Source: Carallia brachiata
Taxonomy: Eukaryota > Streptophyta > Magnoliopsida > Malpighiales > Rhizophoraceae
Direction: 5' to 3'
DNA length: 64,000 bases
Assembly (NCBI GenBank): GCA_021464245.1
Contig: JADCRB010000024.1
Location: forward strand, 1,056,181 to 1,120,180
Shown one piece after another: positions 1 through 10,402 of the stretch. The notes under the pieces were generated by a model. The model was not told the origin of the DNA. It ran no database searches and saw nothing but the letters and a program-made list of their open reading frames with translations. Made by a program: the position numbers and the translations under genes. Each line of letters opens with the position of its first letter. Position 1 is the first letter of the stretch.

Positions 1-1689
1 GGTAAGATATTACAATTTCCAATATGTGTCTCTGTCTGGAATCCTTCAAGTTGATCGTGTCCATGTAATTAAGCTCATGATATATAGCTTCGAACTTTTT
101 GTGTCTGCTTGTTATTGCTTATACAAGCAGTGGTGGCCTGATGGGTTTCGTTCTTCGCCAATGCATTGACCTTCTTTTGCTTGAAAGTGAAGGAAGGCAA
201 CAACGTGATTTTTTTTTTTTTTTTTTTTGAGTTAAGCAACAACGTGATTGATAACAATGTAATGGTTCGAAGTAGCTATAATAGTGTAAAGTCTTCAATG
301 CATTACTTTGCGCCCCGGTTCGCGGGAGGGCCGGCCTATTGTTGGTGTTCGGCAGCACTTTCCCTTATGAGATGATGATTATGTTCATCTTTTTTGTCTG
401 ATACACACATGAGCATAGCTTTTATCCAATAAGAAGGCAAAAGGGGGTTCGAGAGATGTTGATTGGAGCACTTGGTATGGTTATCTCCCGACAATGTGGC
501 TAAAACGGAATGTATTTATTTGCGTGGGGGTGGTGCGTCCATCAGACTTTGGTTGTGAGCCATGCGAACGTCCCAAAACCCATTATTCCGATCAAAAAAC
601 AGAAAATACAAGTTAACCAGTTGATGTTTTCTAACTGGTTACCGGATGATATGTTCAATTAGTTATTGGATGATACATCTAAATTAGAGGTGAGATTCGA
701 ATTTCATCTGTTACTTGTTCTCGTCTCTTATATGTATTATGGACCATAGACTATGATATTTTTTCAAGAATAAAATATAAATAAATAAATAAAAATATAA
801 AATGTTTAATGATTCTAAATGTACGCACTCAAACACAAAATTTTTTCTTTTAACGGTGCGTAATTTGTACTGACGAGACTACGAAGTTTACTTATTCCCT
901 AACAAAATTATGGGCATCACTTCCATTCTCCTTTTTTTTTTAATCTAAAAAAGAAAAAATAAATAAACAACAATTATCCACCCATTCTTCACTCTCTATC
1001 TATTATTCATTTATTTATTTATTGGTTAAAAATCTTTTAATTAAAGAAAAACATATTTCTGGTGCATATCTTCGTCGTTTTCAGCTTTAAACGGCGAAGA
1101 AAATAATCAAAAAACCAGTAGCAAGGGAATATCTTTTTTTTATTTTTGGGTTACAGCAAGAGAATGTCTTCGGGACGCCGTGAATGCTCAAATGAGCTGA
1201 CCATTTCCCTTTTTTTTTTTAATTTTTATTTTTATCTGTCTGTGTTTATCTTACTCTGTCCGATACATCATGTACAAGTTTGTATCGCCGGAATTCTCTT
1301 CCCTTTCGAAAACAAATTTGTCAAATTGTTTATACAAAAATATACATGTAATCTTATAATTTATTTATTTTTTTTTAATTTAATAAATTTTTAATAATTT
1401 ATTGATCTAAATGTCTACGTATAATTTTATATTTATTATTACGTATCTAAATAATTTTTCGTTTTTTCATATTTCTAAAACAAATGTAAGAGATAATTTA
1501 ATAGAAATTTAATTCATTTAATGTAACATTTTAAATAGCATCTAAATTATAATAATAAATATATTTTATTATTATTATTATTATATTAAATATATTTTTT
1601 ATTATAATTTAGATACTATTTAAATAATTTTTGTTTGGTTATGTACTTTTTCTATTTAGGGAATGAACAAACTGCTCTTATCAGCCAGG
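1..1689. other. Left-edge spacer, no gene supported
   Basis: AT-rich, with poly-T/poly-A tracts and only short open frames that lack family features. It probably contains the promoter of the calmodulin-binding protein gene to the right. The only structured element I see is the inverted repeat at about 1530-1626. The sequence opens with a GGTAAG that could be a splice donor of a gene cut off by the window edge, but nothing else supports this. Confidence 0.5.
1530..1626. repeat. Foldback inverted repeat, MITE-like
   Basis: The left arm at about 1530-1563 (TTAAATAGCATCTAAATTAT...) is nearly the reverse complement of the right arm at about 1590-1625 (...ATAATTTAGATACTATTTAA). They differ by a few bases over roughly 34 and are separated by an ATT-rich loop. 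This would form a long hairpin, as in foldback MITEs. No coding potential and no clear target duplication seen. Confidence 0.5.
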
Positions 1690-3583
1690 TTGGGTGAAAT
1701 CTCTCTTTGCAAAGACCGTTTTGCTTTTTATGTAGGGTCGCCATTCTCTCTCTAGATTGTATTCTCTCTCTCTTCTGGTTTATATTCCCTTGGTTTGTAA
1801 ACACTGCAACTTCAACAAACGCGCTATTTCGTTTCTTTTTTTTTTTACCATGAAAAGGATGACCCCAATTGTTAGTTTCAACCAATTTTCTTGTGGGATG
1901 CCGTCAGTTTGGAGGGGTCTTATCCTCGTTCTTCTGTTTGCTGCTTCTGGTGTTTTTAACTTACAAGCCCAAAAAAACAAAAAAAGGTATGATCTTGATG
2001 CCCTTTTTCATCTCTTTGTGTTTCTTCCCTTCTTGCAAAGCTTTATCTGAGGTAAATGCATAATGGGTTCACCTCATTTTGGCTTGTGATTTGTGATTGT
2101 TGAATTGGAATCAATTTTACTGACCGGAATTTGCAAATGGGTTGCCCTGCTTTTTGCCATATGAATATGTTGCCTGGCACTGGTAGTAGAATCTGCTATT
2201 GCCTATTGGGTTGGTCTTTTTTTTTTTTTTTTTTTTTGGTTTGTGGATATGATCGAATGGTGAGATTTTTGTTGGACATGTCTTTTTCCTAGAATTGCAG
2301 ACATTTGCAGGCGTATCATTCGTGACTGGCTTAACCTTTGTTTCCTTGATGGAAGTGATTGATGGTTGAATGAACAGATTATAGTTGAGGAGTTAAATTT
2401 TGTTGATTATTCTCAAGTACTGATGGTAGCATGCAAAACATGCTGTGATCTTGATAATTATTTTCATATCGATTGGGCATTGGTGTGATTCATATGAAAA
2501 CTTAAAAGGAAAAATTGTTTATGTGGGCACGCTATAGTTTTATTCAGTTTTTCCTTTTTCATCAATCTTGTGGCTGCCGGTGAGGTGCGCATTTTGATTC
2601 ATGTTTTATGTTTTTCTGATCATCTAGTATGGTTTGTTTTATTGTTGTTGGAATTGCAGAAGCAGCTTAATCATATTATAATGCTCAAGGATTTGATTTG
2701 AATTAAGTGCTGAATATTTTTGCCTTACCGTACCCTGCTACTCCCAGTCAGAATGTTCTAGGGACACCAAAAAGGAAAATATTGGAACTCCCAGGAAACT
2801 TTTAATTAAAAAAAAAAAAAAAAAAAAAACTAAGTCTACCCCAAAGTCATGATGGTGTACAATATAAAAAATGTCGAGCTGACATAATGCAGAATATGGT
2901 CTATATTACAACCCATGTTCATCTCATTAGGTCCTCAAGGTTTGAATTACATAAAAATGGTTCAGACAGGAGGGAAAATCCTGTAGTCATAGTTCAGTTG
3001 TTTGAAGGACCACCTCCTTCGACATTAGATGAAATATTTGCATGTTAGTTGTCTTTTTTACCCGTTTTTTTTCCCTACTTTGGGCGGATTTGGAAGCTCC
3101 TGCAATTTCTTGTTCCTTAGATAATCATGTGTATGGGAAACATATGTGGTAATGTATCTACTCTGGCACATAGATCAAACATGTTACAGATTGATTTGAT
3201 ATCGTGTCCTTTAAAAATTTTATAAGAGAAAAGGCTTGTGTTAAATTTTCTAATACATTAGCATGAAATATATATCTGAAAAATCAATACTATCATCAGG
3301 AATGGGGAAAGAAATTTTGAAACTCTCATATTTGTTTCAGGGTAACAACTTTGTGAAGATTTCAGCGCTCAAGATGGTTGGTGTTTCCTATTGTTGACTC
3401 CAGGTGAGCTCAGTGATTTGTATTCTCTCCAGCAGCCCCAAAAGTTTAGTTATTCTTCACGAATCTGAACCATTTATACTTTCTCTTCACATTTTTGTTT
3501 TTTCCCCCTCTCTTTCCATATGTCTTGCTCCCTCAAATTTTTTTTTATCTGCACAGGTTGTGAAGTTCTCTACTGGATTAACA
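1690..3583 (+). promoter_or_regulatory. Spliced 5' leader of the calmodulin-binding protein gene, with uORF
   Basis: Leader exons inferred from splice consensus are about 1690-1986 (donor AAAAG|GTATGA), 3341-3403 (acceptor TTTGTTTCAG, donor CTCCAG|GTGAGC) and 3557 onward (acceptor TCTGCACAG). The transcription start is a guess; CT-rich stretches follow about 1745. An upstream ORF begins at ATG 1850 and, if intron 1 is spliced as proposed, runs about 50 codons across the junction, carrying a hydrophobic stretch (GLILVLLFAASGVFNL). It stops before the main ATG at 3584, so it could lower translation of the main frame. Exon calls are inference; no transcript was seen. Confidence 0.5.
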
Positions 3584-5082
3584 ATGACCGAGGAGAAAAT
3601 CAACTTGATTCCAGAAAGCAATTCCACTCCATTGATTCCAGAGGGCAACTCCATCTTGGATCAGCAAGATACAAGTTCTGCATCTCCAGATCCAGCCATC
3701 CAGTCCACTCTGGTGACTCTAGAAAATTCTAAGGCCATACATGCAAGAAGGTACTCTACCGGGAACATGGCCCTCCCATATGCTAGAGAGAAGGTGCTCT
3801 CTCCCGTTATCTCTCACCTCCAGCCAGTTCATGCCATGATCATTGCAAATATGGAACTGAAAATGCTCTAGAGACAAAGAAAAAGAGTCGCACATTGAAG
3901 AGCGCCACAGTATCAAAAATTGAGAGCCTGAACGTAGAAACTGCTCTAACATTTGTGGAGACAAAGAAGAAATTAGTAGTCAGCTCTACTCGAAATCCTG
4001 GTTCCAAGAGCCAAAAACCTGAAGTTCCTGTTGCTGTTAATAGCAAAGCTTTATCAAGAAAGAATCAGAATCTTCTTTCAAAACAACTTTCATTACCTCT
4101 CAGATGTTCCACAGAGAGGGTGTTGATGCGACCAATAATTTCTTTCTCACCAAGTTCTGCTAAGAAAACTTTTCGTACAGGGAAGGTCAATAATCTGAAA
4201 GGACTTTCTCATTTGGAGGATCAAAGAGATTTTGGAAATGCTGACTCTGAGCAACCCGACATTGAGGGTGTGCCAGTGAAAACTATAGATGTTATTGAAT
4301 CAAATAAGGAAAAAATTATGGAGCCCACTGAAGCTGTCAATCATTCCATAGGCGTGCCTCCATTGTCCTCTAAACCTGATGATAAAAACTCAAAGCGAGC
4401 ACAAAGTGCAACTCATGGATCTCGATTGGTTCCACCTTCTGCAAAGATTTTGAGGCACATTGCAGGGAAAGTTCATACCACTCAAACACCTCCATCCTCT
4501 GGAAGCAAAAGCTTGAGAAGGAGAAAGGGTGTTCCTTGGTCATCCAAATCTTTGACAGCACTATCAGCATTCAAGTCTACCAATAGCAGTAACTCACCTG
4601 AATCATATGAAACTGAGAGCAGAGCTGTGAACACAAGAGTGGAATTGAAGGACAAGGCTAGAAAGGATGGAGTAATTAGCACAAAAGATAAAGGCTCCCC
4701 TGCAAGAAAGCTAAATTTTAGGCGGAGAAAGGTGGTTGAGCTGCTGCCTGGCATCAGTAATACAAGGCGACTAAAGTTCAGGCAAAGAGTCCCTGCTGAC
4801 CATCAGATTGCTAACAGTGATACCAGGAAATGCAACCTTAAGAAAACAGAAGTTGAAGATGGTGAACTTGGTATTGCAAAAGGTGAATCCGAGAAAGTAG
4901 TTTTGAGACACCGAGATATGCAAAGAAAGAAAGTGCGTATTTTGTTTAATAATATGATTGAGGAGACTGCAAGTAAGCTTGCTGAGACCAGGAAAAGTAA
5001 GGTGAAGGCTCTGGTTGGGGCTTTTGAAACAGTAATCTCTCTTCAGGATTCCAAACCCGCATCTGAGGTTAATGCGTGCTGA
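3584..5082 (+). CDS. Plant calmodulin-binding protein (CaM_binding domain family), frameshifted in this sequence
   Basis: Single coding exon of about 499 codons once one frameshift is allowed for. The start at 3584 (MTEEKINLIP) directly follows the leader's last acceptor. The N-terminal third has the family's RR-STG motif followed by a YL...SCHDHCKYG block. The middle is basic, Ser/Lys-rich and probably disordered. The C-terminus (about residues 380-495) matches the plant CaM_binding domain and contains FNNMIEETASKLAETRKSK, the presumed calmodulin-contacting helix. Members bind calmodulin in a Ca-dependent way; their cellular roles are poorly known. The frame breaks between 3797 and 3812 (frame 2 to frame 1). 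One missing C in the CCC at 3803-3805 would join both halves as VLSPRYLSPP. A two-base CT gain is the alternative. Confidence 0.85.
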
Positions 5083-6007
5083 CAACAAGGTCTGACTCGT
5101 ACAGTCAAATTTATAGTTGTACCGTATACAATATCTGTATTGGGTTTGCTTACAAGAATAGTGAAAAAGAAGAGCACACTCCTGGTAAAGAATATTGTGT
5201 TTGTTTACCAAGAAACTAAGAGGACATGAGGGCATCCTGATAGTATGCTTGCAATGGCAGAATAGTTTGTTGCGCAGAGGAAACTCTCTGAATCAGTTTT
5301 CACTGCTTGCTCGATGTACTGAATTGCTGCAGAGCCTTTTTTTTTTTTAGGCGGACTTTGGTATGCTAATTTCATGTTGTGTGTCTTGTTTTTCATATCA
5401 CTAATGTATGAGATTCAGCTGTGCTCCTTGGTGGGCACAGGGAGTTAACGAGTGATGAATTTGATTGCATTGCCCTTCTTCTGACAGAAGCATTATGTGA
5501 ATGTGATGTTGCTTAAAAACATAAATCAAATTTATTACAAACAAATTGTATGCATCACCAATTTTCTTGTGTACCAAATAACTTGCATGCTTCTGTCAAA
5601 AAAAAAAAAAAAAAACTTACATGCGTGTCCCTTTTTAGTACATTTTTTTTTCCATGAAGTTTAATTCTTTCTGCTCTTTTTTGTAATGCTTTCGGAAAAG
5701 CCTGTGTGTACTTTCAGAAACATAAGGCAGGCTGTAGACGTATCTTACTACGTATAATACCATGGTCAAATGAGTTTGAATTCATATGGCAGATTGGAAT
5801 CCTAAAGCCATAGTTATGAAGCACGTTCTGTTCAAAACCCTTGTGGAAATTTTTACACAACAAATCAAATGTCCTGCATTGTTATCTTATGATCCGGACT
5901 TGCTGGCAATGCTTGTTTATAGAAATTACAATATAGTTTGGTGCATGTATGTTGTATCCTTGTATATGTTTTTCTAAGGTAGATTTTTATTAGCTTCCCT
6001 CGACTTA
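5083..6007. other. 3' flank and spacer, no gene seen
   Basis: Contains the likely 3' UTR of the calmodulin-binding protein gene, then poly-A/T-interrupted spacer. The short open frame near 5786-5977 has no recognisable domain and no splice context. Confidence 0.5.
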
Positions 6008-6021
6008 ACAAGAATAAGGGG

Positions 6022-6325
6022 TATCATCCGAAGTAATAGCTTGGTTGGTAATCCGGTGTATCTATCCTTATATTGGCTCAAGTTTGAGTTCTTGTGGCGT
6101 AGCTTTCTTTGCCAGTAAAGCTATACTTGTACGCTACAGATTTATGATTTGTTAATACTGAGGCCTGATATGGGAGAGACCCAAATAGTGCTTAAGTGGT
6201 GAGTTTGTTCTTATGGAAGTGGTTGAATTGGGTATTCAAATACGAGAGTTGTTCCAATTCAGGTTCACATATGTTATAACCAACATACTCGCGAACATCT
6301 TTTTTGCTGTTCAAAAAAAAAAAAC
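6022..6325 (+). mobile_element. tRNA-derived SINE with 14-bp target-site duplication
   Basis: The element is bounded by two identical copies of ACAAGAATAAGGGG at 6008-6021 and 6326-6339. It has a 5' head resembling a pol III promoter: an A-box-like TAGCTTGGTTGGTA near 6037 and a B-box-like AAGTTTGAGTTC near 6082. It ends in a 12-base A tract immediately before the right duplication. Length of about 304 bp, internal promoter, A tail and perfect TSD are the standard signature of a SINE inserted by LINE machinery. No open reading frame. The sequence family is not identified. Confidence 0.75.
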
Positions 6326-6344
6326 ACAAGAATAAGGGGCATTT

Positions 6345-6430
6345 TTAGCCTTGCGGTGTAGCTTCATGGTAGTGCAAAGAGTTCTTAGACGTGTGGTTAG
6401 ACCGTAAGAGGTTCTACTCCTTGCACTAAC
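6345..6430 (+). repeat. Possible second SINE-like fragment
   Basis: Directly right of the first SINE, an A-box-like GTAGCTTCATGGTAGTG lies about 50 bases before a B-box-like GAGGTTCTACTCC. The spacing suits a tRNA-derived promoter. No tail or target duplication was found, and a cloverleaf cannot be drawn confidently, so I do not call a tRNA. Confidence 0.35.
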
Positions 6431-6439
6431 ATATTAAGA

Positions 6440-9222
6440 TTACGACCTTGTTTGATTTACCTTTTATTTTTTGGGAAAGGGGCAGCCAAATTCGGGGGCG
6501 TGGAAGTTCTCTCTCCCAATTGAGAATTGGGCTTAGCCCACTGGGCATTAAGAATGCCAATTTCAGCTAGACGGTCATTTTAGTCATGGAAGGTAATCAA
6601 TATGACCCAACAATCCCAACAACTCACTGGTGAGAGTAAAGATTGATGAGATCAAGGAGACCTGTCTCCTGTTTGAGATAGTTTCATTTTCCAGGCTGTG
6701 AGGTATTAAGAGATGGTCCTGACTGCTGCATTATTATTGGAAACCAGCCTACATTATTCTCTTCACTCTCTTCTCCAATCCAATCCTTCATTGTTGGTCG
6801 ACATATATGTATAAATCAAAGCCAACTCGGTTGTTACAACATCAATTTAGACTCGTTATTACTTCTTCAAAGTGGAACCGCCCAAGTGGAAAATGTGGAC
6901 TGGATTATGGTCCCTAGCTTTGAGGCTGTGGTGCACATGCATTTAGATGTTTGGATTCGTGGTGATCTCCAAGACGAGTCCCTATCTGTGGAAGTTACCG
7001 CATTTACTAATTGAGTTGCTTGATGTGGGGGTGCCTAGTATGAATCTGTAATTAATGTTGACGTAGAAAGATGTCTGATTGTGTGTTGGGACCTCACAAC
7101 AAGATGCATATTATACATGTTTGTGTGTTCTGGTGGTTGTTCCTATGATATCTTAAATGGTACCCACGAGTGACTTAGATGAGACGAATATGCGTTTATC
7201 TGCTTCTCTCATCGGAAGTATTGTCCGTTTTTCACACCATGACCTTAAGGTTATGTTCTTTTAAGGAAGCCGCTGCGGTCGAGGGTGCTATGCTAACAAT
7301 CTGAACACAAGATACAGAAATTTTAACAAAATGTCCTAAGCAATTGTGTTAGAAATGAGGGACGACAGGGACTCCTGGTCATGCAAAAGTTGGAAAAATT
7401 TTTAGAATAGCATTTCATGATTGGTTAAAAAAGATATTTATATGATTTATTTATAAGATTTTGTTTGTAAGAATAATACAACTCAAGAATACATGGCGTC
7501 AAGAGTGTGCACTATTTTACTTTAAACTGCGCACTAAATCGTATTTCCTTTCATAATAAAAAAATTTGGTAGTTTCATTTAGATAATTTTAAAATAGTTT
7601 CAAAATGATATGAGCTGTTGAATGATTAAATTATAAAAGATAAAAAGTAGATAAATTATCAGATACTGTTAATAAAATTATATAGTTATTTTAAAACTAT
7701 TGAAATAAAGCCACATAGTGTTATTCATATGTGAAAGTTGATAAGGTTTGCTTGCTTAAAATTTATGTTTTTCTTTTAAGAATTTAGAAAATTATGGTTG
7801 GCGATTTAAGTTTGCTCTCTTGAAAGTTCTAAACTAAAGTGTACTTAAACCAAACCGTGCACGCCTCCTCTCAATTTTATCACCTAGCTAGGTCTCCGTT
7901 TCTCTTATTGAAAATTCATATTTTTTTTTTAAGTTTCTTTTTTTTTTGGTTAATTTGTTTTAACTAGAACTTGAACTCAAAACCTCCTATCATAGATACA
8001 ATTTTAATACCAACTGACAATTTATTTATTTTTATTTGGCTAGACACCAATTGACAAATTGAGCTATCTCATTGGTAAATTTATTCACACTTATCGTAGA
8101 CTCTTAAACTCGCACTTTCATAATGAAATATGTCCCAATTCTCTTTGGACTTTTTGAAAACTAAAAAACTGTCGGTAACAATACTCTAGCTATTTTGTGT
8201 GCAACCGATAATTTGATTGAACAACATTGGCGATGATTTGATGATGCCTATATCAATTTGATGGATCATTGGTCCAAATTCTCACTGGGGCTTCACTTCA
8301 AATCAAATGCGAACATCTAGGCTGTGCCAGTTCACTTTCAAGAGACATTAATATAATGGTTGTCATTTTTTGTCGAGGCGTTCTCCAGCAATAACGCAAT
8401 GTTCCGAAATTCAATACTTTAACAAAAATCCTCTAGTTCTATTTATTATTATTATTTTTCTCTAAAAAAGGGCTGAAACTCATATTACATTAATGAGAGA
8501 AGAGATTTAAAAGAAATAAGAATCGAATCCCACTCATGAACTAACTACTCCAAACAACCAGATAACATTATGATGGTGGGAACAAAACTGTTCCGTTAAA
8601 CTAGCACACTTGTAGTAATTCAATATATATAATTACAATTAAAGACTACTAATACATAACCTTATGATGGTGTCACTTTATTTGCATTTGTTCCACAACT
8701 TTGAGGGGGTAAATAAGAATAAATGAGGTATGTATAAAATAAGAATAAACCCCTTTTCTGCATCAAACAACAAATAATTAAACATCATTGCAAGAAATAT
8801 AAATTGAGCTTTTTTTTTTTTTGAGGTGGGGTGGAGGGAAATTTTCACTTTTTCTTATAAGCAGCACAAATTGTTTGGTCTAGACAAGGACAAATGTTAT
8901 CAAACATAAAACTCGTAATCATCATGGACATAAATGCAAAAAATGATTAGATAGGAGTGTAATTTAAAATCCACAGTTTGAGATTCAAATCACTTAAAGA
9001 AGCCAATCATTTTTTTTCCTTCCCAACTCCACCGTATCCACAACCCTAATTTAGTAACTGTATCATCGTGTAACTTAATCCTTTTTGTTCTGATTTCTTG
9101 TCAACGTGTGGTTTAACTTTTAAAAATATGTATTTATATTCCACTTGCTTTTGTAATTGACAGTTGAAAGAGTTCTATACAAACAAGACGCTTCCCTGTC
9201 CTTTTGTTCTTAGGAAAGGTGG
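6440..9222. other. Spacer without supported genes
   Basis: AT-rich spacer between the SINE pair and the MULE. No ORF of note in either strand. A possible minus-strand SINE fragment lies at about 7935-8110. Otherwise I see nothing beyond poly-A/T tracts. Confidence 0.5.
7935..8110 (-). repeat. Possible SINE fragment, minus strand
   Basis: Read on the minus strand it shows TAGCTCAATTTGTCAATTGG and, further on, GGTTTTGAGTTCAAGTTC, which resemble tRNA-type A and B boxes in plant SINEs. No target duplication was identified. Low confidence. Confidence 0.3.
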
Positions 9223-9302
9223 GAAAATTACCTTAAACACCGTATAAATAGGAGGTATTTACACATCACATATCAGATTTTTAGAAATTACTAAAAATAT
9301 AC
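9223..9302 (+). repeat. MULE left terminal inverted repeat
   Basis: Begins GAAAATTACCTTAAAC and pairs with the reverse complement of 13877-13956. Divergence between the two copies (mismatches and small gaps) indicates an old insertion. The inner boundary is approximate because similarity fades gradually. Confidence 0.75.
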
Positions 9303-9643
9303 CAACGAAACACTCCGGTAACAAAAAACATCATCCGTTAAGTACCCATTAGAAAATAGTCATGTTAATTGCAAAAATGCCATTAAAAATGACATAAGGT
9401 GTCAAAAATCCCCTTACATGCTTATATAAGTTAAAATAGCCGTTGGGACAATCTTCTTGAACCAATAAAGGCAATTCCAGAATAAAAGTAACATCACTAA
9501 AAGAGCCGTTGTTGTTGGCTCTATAAATATTAAAAAAAAAACCTTTCACAACAAAAAAATCATAGGTCTCCAAAGTATCAATCTTCCTCTTTAGTATCCT
9601 CATTTTCCTAACATCCTTCTTTCTTTTTTCCACATCAGTTGCA

Positions 9644-10030
9644 ATGTCTCAATCTACCACAAGCTTCAATTTGTTTGAAGGCCCAAAGTTCAAAAACATG
9701 CAATATAAGTCATGCAATAAACGTGCGTCAGTTAAGGTATCACAATCCTAAAAAAACAAAAATAGGCTATACTATATTTGTGAAGAGAGAAGTTGCCGTA
9801 GATCCTTCTTAGGTTGGTGCGAACCTATTAACACTTCAAAATAAGAGCATGTAATTTGCAATGAAATGTATAATGCATCACTAACCACTATATGTTCTCA
9901 ACTAGATGCAATTGTTATTAATGCTGAGTTGCAAACAATCAAGGCTAAATTGAATAGGATTTTGATTAAGGTACACAACATAGACAGCAATTCTAATTTT
10001 GTGAAGATGCTTGCACCGATTCTATTATGA
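9644..10030 (+). pseudogene. GRF-type zinc-finger gene relic inside the MULE
   Basis: From ATG 9644 the plus strand reads a short leader and then a pattern typical of plant GRF zinc fingers: a Cys/Arg-Ala segment (SCNKRASVK), then YYICEERSC..SFLGWCEP. One of the first pair of cysteines looks lost (KSCNKR) and an in-frame TAA lies at about 9749-9751. About 60 bases beyond the exon a second segment (about 9888-10030) reads QLDAIVINAELQTIKAKL and looks like the coiled coil that follows the finger in GRF proteins. It converges on the transposase. Broken; function in the element is unknown. Confidence 0.6.
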
Positions 10031-10402
10031 TGTACTATGATATTTTATGTCCTAGTTATAGTAGCAATTTTTAGTAAGGAACGAGTTTAGGAATACCAGC
10101 AAAATTAGGTAATATTTTGTGAAAGAGGAGGCTGTGAGTTTTATGGGGTATATGTCTCTTGTGACTTCTCAAATTTTGGCTTATTCTTGGACTGTATCAA
10201 ACATTTAAAAAACAATCATTATCTGTTAATTTATTATGTACTAGTGTTCTTGGTAAAAATGAAAGTTACCTTTTTTTTTAGAATTTTTAGATTTTGTTCT
10301 TTTCTTTGAACTGGATTTGCTTCATTGCTCATAGGCTGTCATGAAAAAATAAATAAATTCACTAAATAACCTTAGGCAAATAAATAGTAAAACATATAAA
10401 TT

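Noticed and set aside
166..375. 69-codon plus-strand frame and its antisense partners near the left edge
   Set aside because: Built around a poly-T/poly-A tract, no domain features, and overlapping frames in both strands.
1146..1394. 82-codon plus-strand frame
   Set aside because: Low-complexity Phe/Ile/Leu-rich translation of AT-rich DNA, with no gene context.
6345..6430. Possible functional tRNA gene
   Set aside because: A- and B-box-like motifs are present, but I could not form an acceptor stem or a proper anticodon arm, so it is treated as a SINE-like fragment.
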